DNA from: Utricularia gibba | Taxonomy: Eukaryota > Streptophyta > Magnoliopsida > Lamiales > Lentibulariaceae | DNA: 64,000 nucleotides | Direction: 5' to 3' | Assembly: GCA_002189035.1 (NCBI GenBank) | Contig: CM007991.1 | Coordinates: 2,170,001 to 2,234,000, forward strand | In this document: positions 1-11,623 of the stretch, one piece after another | Layout of the letters: every line of letters begins with the position of its first letter | How positions within the stretch are numbered: the first letter of the stretch is position 1 | The notes under the pieces: generated by a model | Database searches by the model: none | Told to the model about the DNA's origin: nothing | The model's input: the letters and a program-made list of their open reading frames with translations, nothing else | Translations under genes and position numbers: made by a program

Positions 1-953
1 AACTCACAGGGTTCAGTGACCCTGTATATGCAGAAGCTTATGTGACCGTTCATCATTACGATATTCTCCTTGACGTGACAATCATTAATAGAACAAAGGA
101 GACCCTCCAGAATTTGTGCTTAGAGTTGGCGACTATGGGAGACCTCAAACTTGTAGAGCGGCCTCAGAATTACACCATCGCACCGGAGTCCAGCAAGCAA
201 ATAAAGGCAAATATTAAGGTGTCATCCACTGAAACTGGAGTCATATTTGGCAACATTGTTTATGAAACCTCGAATGTGCTTGAGCGAAATGTTGTTGTGC
301 TCAATGACATCCATATTGATATCATGGACTACATATCCCCCGCTGTCTGCACAGATGCTGCTTTCAGAACCATGTGGGCAGAGTTCGAATGGGAAAACAA
401 GGTAATCAATCTCTTTTCTGTGACGTTACTAATATCGAATACAAGCCATTAGTGAACTCGCTTCGAAGCTGTATATGGTTGTTTTTTCTCGTTTATTTTT
501 ATCAACTATTTGTTCTTCTCCCAGGTTGCCATCAATACGACAATCACAGATGAAAAAGAATTTCTTGATCATATAATGAAGTCAACAAACATGAGATGCC
601 TTACTGCTCCGTAAGTCCTCCCGACCTCCCTCCCCAGTTTTTTTCTTTTGCAGATAAGGAACAAAGTTCATCCTAGCTCAGGCCAAGCATTGTTTTTTTG
701 TTTTTCCTGGAATCCCCTGGTAATGTTGGAATGCAATCCACTGTCCAGGTCTGCTCTGGAAGGCGAATGTGGATTCTTGGCTGCAAACTTGTATGCCAAG
801 AGTGTTTTCGGGGAAGATGCCTTAGTGAACGTCAGTGTGGAGAAGCAGGCGGATTCCAAACTCAGTGGATACATCAGAATAAGGAGCAAGACTCAGGGTA
901 TCGCCCTCAGCTTAGGTGACAAAATCACCTTGAAACAGAAGGGAGGGAACTGA
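1..953 (+). CDS. COPB: Coatomer subunit beta (beta-COP), C-terminal part, 5' truncated by window edge
   Basis: This is the last part of beta-COP, a core subunit of the COPI coat that drives Golgi-to-ER and intra-Golgi vesicle transport in the cytosol. Exons are read at about 3-401, 525-610 and 749-953, all with GT-AG borders and matching phase. The translation runs from [20 protein letters not shown] through the beta-COP appendage region and ends in [11 protein letters not shown] before TGA. It follows the plant beta-COP C-terminus almost residue for residue, including [17 protein letters not shown] and [20 protein letters not shown]. The start lies left of the window, so only about 230 residues are visible. 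No breaks were seen. The family assignment is from remembered homology and is very secure. Confidence 0.95.
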
Positions 954-1415
954 TCCCTCCATCTGCTTAGAAGATGATTACCAAGAACAGGTTTTGCATT
1001 CATGTAGCCATTTTCTCGTTTTTCGGATCTTCGATACCCCGTTATTCGAGTTTGTATTATCAACAAATACTTTGGTCTCAGTTGCCATAAACTTCATTGG
1101 TTCCTATTCAAAGTTTGGATATCAAAAGTGCTGTAAAATAAATAAATAAATGTTTTTACATTTTTACTATATAATTAATTAATAATAATTAAATTGTATA
1201 AGTTTATGCCAAAAATTCATCAAAAACACCCCTGCTCCATGCGCGGACGCTGTGCTTCGATTGCTGTGCCTTGCTCTTATAAATTTTTTTATTCCGATTA
1301 ATTACTTGATCGCCTGTTTCGTTCACCCATCGCCATCTTTGCAAGTTTTACGGGAGGAAAGGGGGCGCCTTGTTCTTCCTTTCGTTTTTCCTCTTGATTC
1401 GTCTAGATCTGGTTT
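954..1415. other. Intergenic: COPB 3' UTR and BZW promoter/leader
   Basis: No coding potential was seen. The first part is AT-rich 3' UTR and spacer (around 1130-1200 is nearly pure A/T). From about 1240 the sequence becomes a T/C-rich leader feeding the start codon at 1416. Coding on both sides runs rightward, so this is a tandem-gene spacer. Confidence 0.6.
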
Positions 1416-4287
1416 ATGAGGTGAAGGAATTTCATGTTTTTTTTCGTGGTTTTTGATAAGTTTGTGTATGTGACGTTCGTTGAGTTCGAGGCTGTTTAAT
1501 TTCGGATCCCCAAAACCCTCCTCCGTAATTTTTCTGGATTTCGGACTATAGTTTTTTTGCGATACTTTTGTTCAGCTGTGGCTTTGATATGCGTAGCCCT
1601 TCGCCTTCTGTTAATCTGGTTTTTGCTTTTACCCTTCTCACGAATTTGGTGATGGGTATCTTTCTCCTTGGGAAGATTCCTTTTTTTCCCATTTTATGTA
1701 ACTCTGGTATATGGGCTAATTGTGTTTTTTTTTTTTTTTTCTGTGTTTCATGTTCAGCAGCTCGAAGGAAAAACCCACACTCGGGTAAGTTTTCAAAGTA
1801 CATATGTTCTTTTGAAAATATCGTACCTTTGTTCTTAATGGAGCTCATCCTTCTCATCACGTGTATTTGTAAGTGTAGATAAATAGGACTGGCATTCTTG
1901 ATCCGTGAAATTTGAGTCACATCACTGCATTTTTTTTATTTTAATTAACGGGAATAGCTGTTTTTAATGAGAAGTCAGTTATTGATGATCTACTGCACTA
2001 ATTATTTTAGCATCATTATCATTCTTACTTTCTGGCTGGTATCAATGAGTTCACGATTGTAAGATCTCATCTTCATTGCTATAGGGGCACGCGGATCAAG
2101 TCCCGCAAACGGAATATTACTGCTCCTTTGGATCCTGCATCTTTTTCGGATGCAGTGGTCCAGATTTATTTGGATAATTCTGGTGATCTGGTAGATTTTC
2201 CCATACTTCTCATTTTCATGATTTTTTAATAAACGTATTTTGGTTGTATTTTTTAAGTCTCTGTCTGTTGTGATGATTGATTAATTTCATTGATATGATT
2301 GACTGTCTTTTTTTGGTGATTTTTTAGGAGCTTGTAACAAAATGCTTAGAATCGTCTGAGCTCAATTTCTCTAGATATGGTGATACCTTTTTTGAAGTAA
2401 GCTCTCTACAATTTATGGGCTTCTTTTGGGAATAGTTGATTAGGTTTAAATCTAGTCATTGAATCCATGACATGAAGCTAGAAATAAATTTTAGAAAAGG
2501 TTTGATTTTCAAATGCAGGTTGTCTTCAGAGGTGCACGCACTCAACCTGGAACGGTGAAACCTGATGAAGGGGATAGCCATCCTTACTCAATAATTGATT
2601 GTGAGCCTAAGCGTGAGGCAATTTTGCCATATGTTCTATACATACAGAAGATCCTGCGGAGGAGGCCATTTCTTATCAAAAATCTTGAGAATGCTATGCA
2701 AAGATTCTTGCAGTCTTTGGAGCTCTTCCAGGATGATGAAAGGAAGAAGCTTGCTGTCTTCACTGCTCTTGCCTTTTCTCAGAAGTTGTCTGGTCTCCCA
2801 CCAGAGACAGTTTTCCAGCCACTGCTCAAAGATAACCTTGTTGCCAAGGGGCTAGTTCTTACATTCATAACTGATTTCTTCAAGGAATATTTGGTTCATA
2901 ATAGTCTTGATGACCTAATTGCAATCTTGAAGCGTGGGAAGATTGAAGAGAATCTCTTGGACCTGTTCCCATCAGCCAAACGCACTCCTGAAGCGTTTGC
3001 AGAACATTTTAAGTAAGCCCCTCAATTTCATAGGATGCTCCATGGTTAAGTTAAATGTGCTTTCATGGAGTTGTTAATTATTTTGTTGTGTGTTTTTTAT
3101 GTAGTGCTGTACGGTTTAGGGGTGATGCTTTGTAATTGCTGTTTGTTTCCTTGTTTAGCATGTTATCAAGATACTCGGAATCTTCTCCTGCACTTACCTA
3201 CAATGCCTTCTGTTCAAACCCCTTTTTTTATGTTCTCTGTTCGTTTTATCATGAAGTGGTATGCAGAATCTGCACAGTCATTTCCTTTGACCTTGTTGTA
3301 ACACATGAATGCCTCACGATGTTTTAAGTTTCTGCAGGACAGTAGTTAAAACATGGTCATCTCATTTAGGTGAACTTGGTAGTAAGCTTTTGGAGTGCCA
3401 CCAAGTTGGCATGGTCTAAGACATGAAATTATAAATATAGTACGGTATATAATGGGCATCATAAGAGTGATGTGGCATGGTAGAAAACTAAATGTCCATC
3501 ATAACAGTTATGTGGTATATGAATGGTTTCATGATGTTTGCGTTCTGTTGTAACTCAATTCATATATGCTTATTTTGGTCTTTCAGAAAGGAAGGGCTTT
3601 CTGCATTGGTGGAGTATAATGAGAAGAAGATATTTGAGGTCAGGCTGAAAGAAATGAAGACTACCCTAACAAGCCTAATTGCTGAAGAAGCTGATGTATC
3701 TGAAGTCATTGAAACTGTCAAACAACATGTGAAAGATGCCAAACTTCCAGATATCGAGGTTATCCGAATTCTTTGGGACGTCCTGATGGATGCTGTTCAA
3801 TGGTCTGGAAAGAATCAGCAGCAAAATGCCAACTCAGCTCTGCGTCAGGTATCACATTGTGTTGCCTCTCACCTTGCGACATTTGAACTCCACCGTCTGG
3901 TTGGGCAAATAATATTCTTTTTCCAGGTGAAAACTTGGGCAGAGTTGCTGAATACATTCTCCACCAGTGGGAAGCTCGAGCTTGAACTCATATACAAAGT
4001 TCAGGTTCAGTGCTATGAAGATGCTAAGCTGATGAAGCTGTTTCCTGAAATAATAAGGTCACTCTATGACCAAGATGTTCTTGCTGAAGATACCATTCTT
4101 CACTGGTACAATAAAGGAACAAACCCCAAGGGCCGGTGTGTTTTTCGCTACCTTTTCCGCTATCTAACTTGTGATGATTTATTCCTACCGTCCATCACTT
4201 CAGCACTGGATTCTCTGCAGGCAAATGTTTGTGAAGGCATTGGAGCCGTTTGTGAAATGGCTGGATGAGGCTGAGGAGGAAGAATGA
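1416..4287 (+). CDS. BZW: eIF5-mimic / basic leucine zipper and W2 domain (BZW) protein
   Basis: This is a translational regulator of the eIF5-mimic family. In the known family the C-terminal W2 (eIF5C-type HEAT) domain binds eIF2-beta and eIF3. Coding exons are 1416-1420, 1761-1784, 2085-2190, 2328-2396, 2519-3012, 3587-3848, 3927-4135 and 4221-4287, giving 411 residues. I chose the start at 1416 because ATG-AG followed by a GT donor joins an acceptor after a long poly-T tract (CAG at 1758-1760). This yields MSSKEKPTLGG, the conserved N-terminus of plant homologues. An ATG at 1750 would add residues and lie inside the apparent intron. Conserved stretches include YSIIDCEPKREAI, AFSQKLSGLPPETVFQPLL and QNANSALRQ. 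The acidic tail WLDEAEEEE is typical of W2 ends. All phases close. Confidence 0.92.
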
Positions 4288-5028
4288 ATGAACCCATGAT
4301 CACCATCACCGATGCTTATGGTGCACTTGTTTCTATTCCATGGAGGTTAATGCCTGACATTTCACTTTTCAAGGATTGCTCTTTATTCTGTCGTATTGCT
4401 AATCATCACCAATATCCTGTACGGAATCCAAGAGGATCTCCTGCTTCTTGCATTATTACTATGTCTTTTGAGGGCGGTTTTTCCCATCCTCCAGTTTAAA
4501 GTTTTGCACCTCCAACAACGAGTGTTGCTTCAAAAACATTTAACTCGCGGTTCTTGCTTTGGTACAAGCACAGGGTTGTAGAGGGCGGCTTTTCATATCC
4601 TGTTGCTTGAGATATGATGTAGAACACTCTGCATGAAATCTTCTCCATTCACAGTATTAAGCCCCATGATTCAAAAACAGGCATTTGAATCCTACAGCTT
4701 GGGGAAGAAGCTGTCTTGGAGTGCCCTATTCCAGGATTTCAGAAGAGAAGAGTCCCCAGAAATTAATCTGGAAGAACATAACCTGATGCGATTTGGAACA
4801 TCTGGAGATTTTTCTACATTGGAAGATCACATGGAAAGGGAGAACATAATAAGCATTTTAGCATGCCAATCTCACTCAAAAAAGCGAGGCCAGAAGCACC
4901 GGCGTCTTAGAAACGGAAACTCAGAAGTATCATCAAAATTGTCTGTTTCAGAACACGCAACACTTGATTTTCAAGGGCTTTCATGAATACTCTCTAGGGA
5001 GCAACGCGAGCAAGCAGAGATTTTGATT
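4288..5028. other. BZW 3' UTR with an unassigned 117-codon ORF (4633-4986, +)
   Basis: This spacer lies between the BZW stop and the stop of the convergent C2H2 gene. An ATG-initiated ORF at 4633-4986 (+) encodes a basic, Ser/Arg/Lys-rich 117-residue peptide (for example SHSKKRGQKHRRLRNGN). I do not recognise it and see no domain. It could be an unannotated small exon, a relic, or chance. No splice context clearly supports it. Confidence 0.3.
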
Positions 5029-5346
5029 TCACTTTTTGAAGCTTCCACGAACCCCTGGCTTAGGCTTCGAGGCTTCAGGGACGGACGTAGCAGCGTGAAG
5101 ATTATTCAACGTAGTTTCGTCGAACGGAATCTTGGGATGGCGAGCCTCGTGGTGGATCTGCATAGATTTCACATCAGGAGCCGTTACCTTGCAAAGTGGG
5201 CACTCCAGCTTGGCATGCCCTCCTTTTTCTTGGCCGGAACGGTCTGCGAGCCCAGCCTTACCGCCACCGCGATTAGTTGTGGCCGCGTCCACTTTCGAGG
5301 CGATTTCCTTCGCTGTATGCTTCTTTGGCTTAGCTTTTCCGGTCAT
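5029..5346 (-). CDS. Small single-C2H2 zinc-finger protein (ZNF706/At2g23090-like)
   Basis: An intronless ORF of 105 residues. The N-terminus is Lys-rich (MTGKAKPKKHTAKEIASKVD) and is followed by a Gly-rich patch. A single zinc finger at about residues 49-69 shows CPLC, then HHEARH, giving a C-x2-C and H-x4-H arrangement. The KIPFDETTLNNLHA motif directly follows the finger. This matches a family of very small eukaryotic zinc-finger/SERF-like proteins whose function is poorly known, probably nuclear or cytosolic. The C-terminal tail (PEASKPKPGVRGSFKK) looks lineage-specific. The gene converges on BZW. The family is recognisable; the function is not assigned. Confidence 0.82.
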   Translation of the reverse strand: MTGKAKPKKHTAKEIASKVDAATTNRGGGKAGLADRSGQEKGGHAKLECPLCKVTAPDVKSMQIHHEARHPKIPFDETTLNNLHAATSVPEASKPKPGVRGSFKK

Positions 5347-5843
5347 CCTCGCTACCGCACACCTTACTCCGCACTGGTCTTCAATGGCGATCGGAGTAGA
5401 ATTTGGAAGAAAGAAATAGAAGCAGCCCTAAATAGAAATATTTAAATATAAAATAACTCCAAGTACATAATTCCTTTATGAATTTATTTTTGAACCAAAA
5501 TTACTAATTTCGTCAACCTGCTTAGTCACATTTCACGTAAATAAAATAAAATCAAGCTATAATAATAATAGTTAAAGAATTTACATTTTACATTCCAAAA
5601 ATGCTAATTTAGTAATATTCTCATAAAAAAATTGGGCCATAATTATTTATAATAGAAATTTAGTTAAATTCAACCAAATTATGATTGAATTGTTCCTAGA
5701 AATATGCCAAATTCGAATTCTTGCAAAATAAACAACAGTAGACAGAATGGTGGTGGAAGGGAGGAGCAGAGTAAAATGGTGATACACTAAGCAGGTTATT
5801 GTGCAGAGACCAGACGATTCGTGAAGGCGAGTTAGCCTCTCAT
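5347..5843. other. AT-rich spacer between C2H2 promoter and FATA 3' end
   Basis: About 500 bases of mostly A/T-rich DNA (5440-5720). It must hold the promoter of the leftward C2H2 gene and the 3' UTR of leftward FATA. No ORF, RNA gene or repeat could be supported. Confidence 0.5.
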
Positions 5844-7806
5844 CTACTTGGGATGTTTCCTCCGCCATTCTGTGCGCCCCCTGTTTATTTCAGAGCCATC
5901 ACCTGATAATCTCAACAGATGCAGAAACTTGAGGCATCCATTGTCATCCCTTGGAGCACCATTACTCCCTCCATTCAGCTCACCGGGTGCGTGGTCCAGG
6001 ATGGGTTCTGCACTTGTAAGGGAGTCGACGATGTCGTCGTGCTGGCATTCGCGGCGGTAGTCTAAGGTTATGGTTTGAAGCTCATGGCTGTCTATCATCT
6101 CCTGGGGCATGCTCTGTTATGGCATCAGTGAACAAGGTGACATGAGGATACTGTAAATATGCAGTGTGCAAGGTGATGGCTTGAAGATAACACCACCTCG
6201 AGAACCCATCCGATGTAGGTGACATTGTTTACGTGCTGGTTCATGTCGAGATCAGCTCGTCTAGGCTGCGAAAGAAGTCATTTGCTATGTTGTTACAATG
6301 AGGAGACGTTGGGATATGGAATAAACCTCGCAAACGTACCACAAGTCCGGCTTTGTGGAACTGAGATGGGTCTGCAAGTTTGGCTATCTTCTTAATGCTG
6401 TTGTTGTTCTCTTCAGGAAATGACAATCTGGAAACCGTAGTGAGTCAACTGCTAAACTGAGGAATGATGATTGATACTCTGTGCTCATCTACTGGAAAGA
6501 TTGATTCACCTGAGTTCTTTGGGGCAGTAGAGCAGAAGTTCATTGCGTACTTCGTCTGAAACCTTGTGGAGACGCCTGGTGTTTTGGTTCATCATCACCC
6601 ACTTACTGCAAAAAGTGCTGAAGATTATACAACAAAAGGAAGCAGGAACTCAAACTAAGCTTGCACGTAAGATTGACAAAAACATGGCAAATTGATGTCA
6701 TTACACAAGACAGCAAGCAGTTAGAGGTGACTTTTATGGCTCAGTTGAACTAACTGTATTTTAAGAAATCAGCTACATGAAAAACCAATCAGAAGAGGCC
6801 CTTGATATTTAGCCGGTTTTCTTGCAACATCAATGGAGGGGAAAACAGATCACAGCCAAAGTTCAAAAGGGTAAAACATGAGCATCATAAGCACATTAAG
6901 ATGTTTTCAGTTTTACCTAGTAGCTCTCCCAATGACTTCACCAGTAGCATAATCCTTGAGAATCCAGTCTCTTCGAGTGCCAATCCTTCCCTCAGTTTGG
7001 CACCATGTCTCAATTTCAACCACATCACTCCTGTTTTCAAATTCCCAATTAAAATCAGCAACTCGTGTGTGCAGCATATTTGAGGTCATTTCAAACTACA
7101 CTACCAGGCAGGATATCTGTAGATTTCGATGTGCAGACGAGCAGTCACCCATATGAGGTTCAACTCTCTCATGGTGAGCGTGGTGGCGAATCCATCAGTA
7201 GAGAAGCCAACGCTTTGGGCATGGTTGCAGCCAACTTCCTGTCCAGATAATTTTATGAAGAGAAACAAAGGCAAATGTGCCATCCATTTTAAACATTACA
7301 CTGCCATTATCCAACTTATTTGAGCATCTCCTCATCAGGAGCAGCGGAAACAGAGCAAAAAGGAAGAAAAGCCAGAAAGAATCTAACTCGTTAAACCATC
7401 TACAGCAATCACCAGTAACAAAATCAATTCATATTTCCCGAGAAAAACAGATCTAGGCAGTACCACATACCTGCAAAAGATTAGCAATTGTTTCGACAGT
7501 GGCCGTCTTGTTAATCCCAACCTCATAGCACCGCACTATGAACTTCTCCGTATAGGACAGCCCATCCTCAGCCAAACTCCCGAGCCGAAGCCGGTCAGCA
7601 AGGCTTGGCTGCGTTGTAAACTTCCGGGTCTGGGTTTTCGGGTCCCCGGTGGCTACCGATTGAATCGGAAAGAATCGGCTTCTTCGATCCCGAGCGCAGT
7701 AATTCGCCGGGCGGAGATTAATCAAACCGGACAAACGGGAATTCCCATTGGCGGCCGCGGTGGCAGCGGCATTGCATGTGGAAATGTTCCGTCCTCCGAG
7801 CAGCAT
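5844..7806 (-). CDS. FATA: Plastid oleoyl-acyl carrier protein thioesterase FatA
   Basis: FATA hydrolyses acyl-ACP (mainly 18:1-ACP) in plastids and so ends fatty-acid synthesis and releases fatty acid for export. Exons (minus strand) are 7806-7471, 7238-7105, 7030-6917, 6605-6510, 6427-6340, 6265-6197 and 6113-5844, giving 368 residues with every phase closing. An Ala/Arg/Ser-rich transit region of about 75 residues precedes the family hallmark LADRLRLGSLAEDGLSYTEK. Two hot-dog repeats follow. Candidate catalytic residues are Asn and His in DLDMNQHVNNVTY (about 265 and 267) and Cys in DYRRECQHDD (about 302). The C-terminus (LRLSGDGSEINRGRTEWRRK) is FATA-type rather than FATB. Seven exons is a typical plant FAT structure. 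The gene is divergent from the GTPase gene to its right. Confidence 0.96.
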
Positions 7807-8589
7807 TGCGGACGCTTAATCTGAATACAGCAGCAAGCGGGTAATCTGCAATTGCATGAGAAACGAGGAGCAGCCGGGTAGAGACGCGAAAAGCCAACTT
7901 CGATACCAACGAAGTGACTGTGAAGCGGAGAGAATCGATATGGGATAAAGCGCAGCGGCATCGTACACTATTAAGGCATTAAATACGATGCAAGTGTCGT
8001 TTACTTTAATTTCATTTGCTGATTCTGACCTTCGACATTTTGAAAGCTAATCCACCCCTCGTTGGCGAGTCCGATAACCAACGAAGGCGTCTGTGAAACA
8101 GCGGAGCGGGATCATCTGCAAGATTTCGCCTTCCCCATTAGTCATTAAATACAGATGCTAGTTTTGTGGGTTTTTCTATGATTTAGCTCACTGCGCCGTA
8201 AACCCAGCTAGCTGCATTTTTCTAGCGAGGGCCGGCGGAGACGTAGGCGGTACCAGCTCGATATCAACGAAGATGGTGTGGATCTCCGGGAGGAGAAACG
8301 AGAAGAGAAAAAGTTCAGGCAGACCGGATTTATTTATGGTTGTGTTATAAGCGATTATTAATTAATAAATAAAAGGAGAATCTGGTGGGGGTGAAGGGAT
8401 CCGGTTTCGGTTCACGACCCGGGCCGCCAGCCCCGTCTGCGCTCCGGGACGCTGGTGTGTTTCCTTTTACTTCAGATTGCACTTGGAGGAGAGGAAATCG
8501 ACGATTCATGGTGATATTCTTGGACTGCAGTGTTCAGGAATTCGGGAGGGGGATCAAAGCTTGAAGTCCAGTTAAGAAACTTGCACACG
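7807..8589. promoter_or_regulatory. Shared divergent promoter region, FATA (-) / BPG2-like GTPase (+)
   Basis: A 783-bp head-to-head interval. It must contain the 5' UTRs and promoters of both genes. No coding sequence was supported. A short upstream ATG at 8508 opens a 19-codon reading frame ending before 8590; this could be an upstream ORF for the GTPase if transcription starts above it. I could not pick a convincing TATA box for either side. Confidence 0.5.
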
Positions 8590-10701
8590 ATGTTAGCCAG
8601 AAATCTCTCGCCTTCAAGACTTAGAAGACTTCTTTCACCGTTTTCTCCGAATGCCTATTTGGGCGGAGCAGATCCCTTTCATTGCTCACTTCAATCTGTG
8701 GTAATCGAGCATTCTTCACCTTTTTCACAGAACCTCGGTAAACCTCCCATTGCTGCCCGTAGGTTTTTCTCTTCTGTTGATGTAAAGAACCCAGTTTTAT
8801 CGGACTTTTCCGTCACCCGGGATGGAAACTTTGAGGAAACTGCTGAAAAGGCGTTCTCTTTTTGCCCTGGATGTGGTATTCAAATGCAGAACTTGGACCC
8901 GAAACAGCCTGGGTTTTTTACTGAGCCTTCGTTGAAGGCTCCTAACTACAAGAAATTTAAGAAAATGATACCTGTTTCGGATGAGTCTGAAGTTTCGGAC
9001 TTTTTAAAGAAGGGTCTGGCTAGCGAGATCGTGGGTGACGTGAGTTTAGAGAAAGTTGAAGGTGAAGATGGGGTGTTCGATAATATTCCGCAGTGTGAGG
9101 ATGAGAAATTAGCTACTCAGAAGCCTATTGTATGCTCCAGGTGCCACAGTTTGAGGCATTACCAGAAAGTAAAAGACCCTAGTGTTGAGAAGCTGTTGCC
9201 TGACTTTGATTTTGAGTACACTGTTGGGAGAAGGATGACGTTGATAGATGGGGCTAGAACTGTTGTTTTGTTGTTGGCAGATGTTGCAGATTTTGATGGT
9301 TCCTTTCCGGGAGAGCGGCTAGTGGGGTGTTTAAGACTATAGATGAGAATTCAAGGTCCTGGAAAGAAGGTAAGTCTGGAAATGTTCCAAGAATTTTGTT
9401 GGTAGTGACCAAGATTGACCTTTTGCCTATCTCCATTTCTCCAACTACGCTGGAGCATTGGGTTCGGAGACGAGCCAGAGAAGCCGGGGCAGGAAAGATC
9501 ACAAGTGTCCACTTAGTGAGCGCTCTGAAAGGCTGGGGTGTGAAAACATTGCTTGATTGTGCCGTCAAGTTGTCCGGAAAACGAGGGAATGTGTGGGCTG
9601 TAGGGGCTCAGAATGCCGGGAAGAGCACATTACTTAATGCATTAAGCAAGTGTGCTGGTATGAAGGAAACTCACCTAACTGAATCATCAATCCGGGAACT
9701 ACTTTAGGAATTTTGAGAATGGAGGGAATTCTTCCTTGGAAGATCAAGTTGTTTGATACTCCAGGTCTGCTGCATCCTCATCAGATTTCAACGAGGTTGA
9801 CAACTTCAGAACAGAAGCTGATTCGTATCGATAAGATGTTAAAGCCGAGGACTTACAGAATCAAGGTTTGTCATTTGTAGAAAATACATTGCTGCTGCAA
9901 TGAAAGTGCCTTTGATTCAGTTTAGTTCTTTGTTAACATTTGATGGCGCGTGCTTGCCTGATATAATATGAATGCTGATGCTGGCAGGCTGGTCACTCTA
10001 TTCACGTTGCTGGTCTCGCTAGATTTGATCTGGAAGACTGTGCAGTAGACTCTATTTATGTAACAGTTTGGGCATCTCCACTGATCCCCCTGCATCTGGG
10101 AAAGACAGAGAATGCCAAGACGATGATCGAAGAACATTTTGGCCGCCAATTGCAAGTATGGTTTATCTACCCCATTTCGTGCTCAATAGTTACTCTTCAA
10201 GCTTTAGATCATGGCCAGTTGCTAGCATTCAGTACAATGCTGTTTTGTGGATGCTTGAACATTTGTGTTATAAGCAAGCATCCATCTTGAATCTCTGCAA
10301 CATTCAACTTACTTCTTCTGTGCATTTTCTCGTTGCAGCCACCGATCGGCGATGCACGAGTCAAGGAGATGGGAAAGTGGGTGAAGAAAGACATCTGCGT
10401 AAGTGGTGATACATGGGATTCAAGCTCTGTCGACATTTCTGTGGCTGGTTTAGGATGGTTTGCTCTTGGGCTCAAGAGAGAGGCTAAAGTAGGTGTTTGG
10501 ACGTACGAAGGAGTTGATGTCGTTGCTCGAAACCCATTGCTTCCCCAGAGATCATCCAATTTTGAAGTTTCGGGTTTCACTGTAAACGAAATCGTCTCTA
10601 AAGCTGATCGAGCCACAGTTTTCAAGATGAAGAAAACCAAAACCAACATCCCTGTTGAAGCTTCACTGTTTGAACAGACCCAGATTCAGATTCAGATCTA
10701 G
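8590..10701 (+). CDS. Circularly permuted YqeH/BPG2-type GTPase, frame broken twice in exon 1
   Basis: This is an organelle-targeted GTPase of the YqeH/NOA1/BPG2 group, known for roles in plastid or mitochondrial ribosome assembly. Exons are 8590-9865, 9988-10155 and 10339-10701. The N-terminus is Arg/Ser-rich (MLARNLSPSRLRRLL), as expected of a transit peptide. Two Cys pairs (CPGCG and CSRCHSLRHY) form the YqeH-type zinc site. GTPase motifs occur in permuted order: TKIDLLP (G4), SALKGW (G5), GAQNAGKST (G1), DTPG (G3). The reading frame is lost near 9307-9311 and again near 9689-9695; each is explained by a single missing base within a CCGGGA string. With both considered, the gene is about 602 residues. 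Either the assembly has two deletions or this copy is a recent pseudogene. It resembles BPG2 (At3g57180) or its paralogue; I cannot separate them. Confidence 0.85.
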
Positions 10702-11623
10702 ACCAGTCCTCACTCCCCACTTCGTCCCCATCTTGAGTGTGTTACCATCGCCAAGCAGAATGGAGCTGACTCCTCCTCAGAAGGCCCATAGAAAAAGGTC
10801 AAATCATTTAGATACATCCTAATTCTTTTTGCAAGAATGCACGCACCGTTGTCCCGAGTAGATGATCTTCATTTTGTAGTTGCTACCATGATACAAAACG
10901 GCATGAACTTTTCCTCTGGGATACATTTTTTGTTTTAACAGAGAGTATAATTCAATGTGGATATTGAACTTCTTGAAGAATCTGTCATAAAAGAAGCTGA
11001 CCAAACTGGAGAAACCCTGCAGATGACTACTGAAGAACCTCCTCATATGAATGTGCATGTCGCTGAAATCAGAACTGGGACACTGCTAAAATGGATCTTA
11101 CTCGCGTTTAGCATCCTCTTGAAGCTACAAGGAGACAGCATTATTATGGGAGCTTAAAGTGCTTAGCAAAGGCCAGAGGGAGGCCTGCAAACGCTGATCT
11201 CATCCTCCTCTGCATGCAAGAAGGTTGATAACTCGACTGTTCCCAGTAGCTTGTAGCTTTTAGCAGAATCGGCGGCATGGGGTCGATGAGTTGAAGCTGC
11301 AAAAGGCTGACAACACAGTGCATTGCTTGGCGGAGATGCAGGAGCGGATTCACTTTATTAAGTAGCAGAATCACGGCCCACAGGGAAGACGATGACCAAG
11401 GGCAAACATGTCCAAGAGGAACAATTGTTCTGAAGAAAACTGAAACAATTACGAGAAATTAGATTTATAGTAATTCCGTTTGAAATTAAATTGTGCATCC
11501 TCATTCTGGTTGCAATCCCTAGAAAGAAAGGCGGAAGGGGTTGCGAAGGGGAGAAGTGGTGAAGTGGATGGATGATCATGTGCAGTGAATTGGTGGTGTG
11601 AAGGCTGATGTTCGAAATCCGTC
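10702..11623. other. Intergenic: GTPase 3' UTR and upstream region of Cys-rich gene
   Basis: About 920 bases without a supportable gene. Several short ORFs on both strands lack homology or splice logic. The left part is probably 3' UTR and the right part promoter. Confidence 0.45.

Noticed and set aside
1750..1784. ATG at 1750 as the BZW start
   Set aside because: It lies right after a poly-T tract and inside a good acceptor context, and would add non-conserved residues. The 1416 start with an early intron gives the conserved N-terminus.
10702..11600. Short ORFs between the GTPase and the Cys-rich gene
   Set aside because: No Met-initiated frame with domain or splice support; composition is UTR-like.
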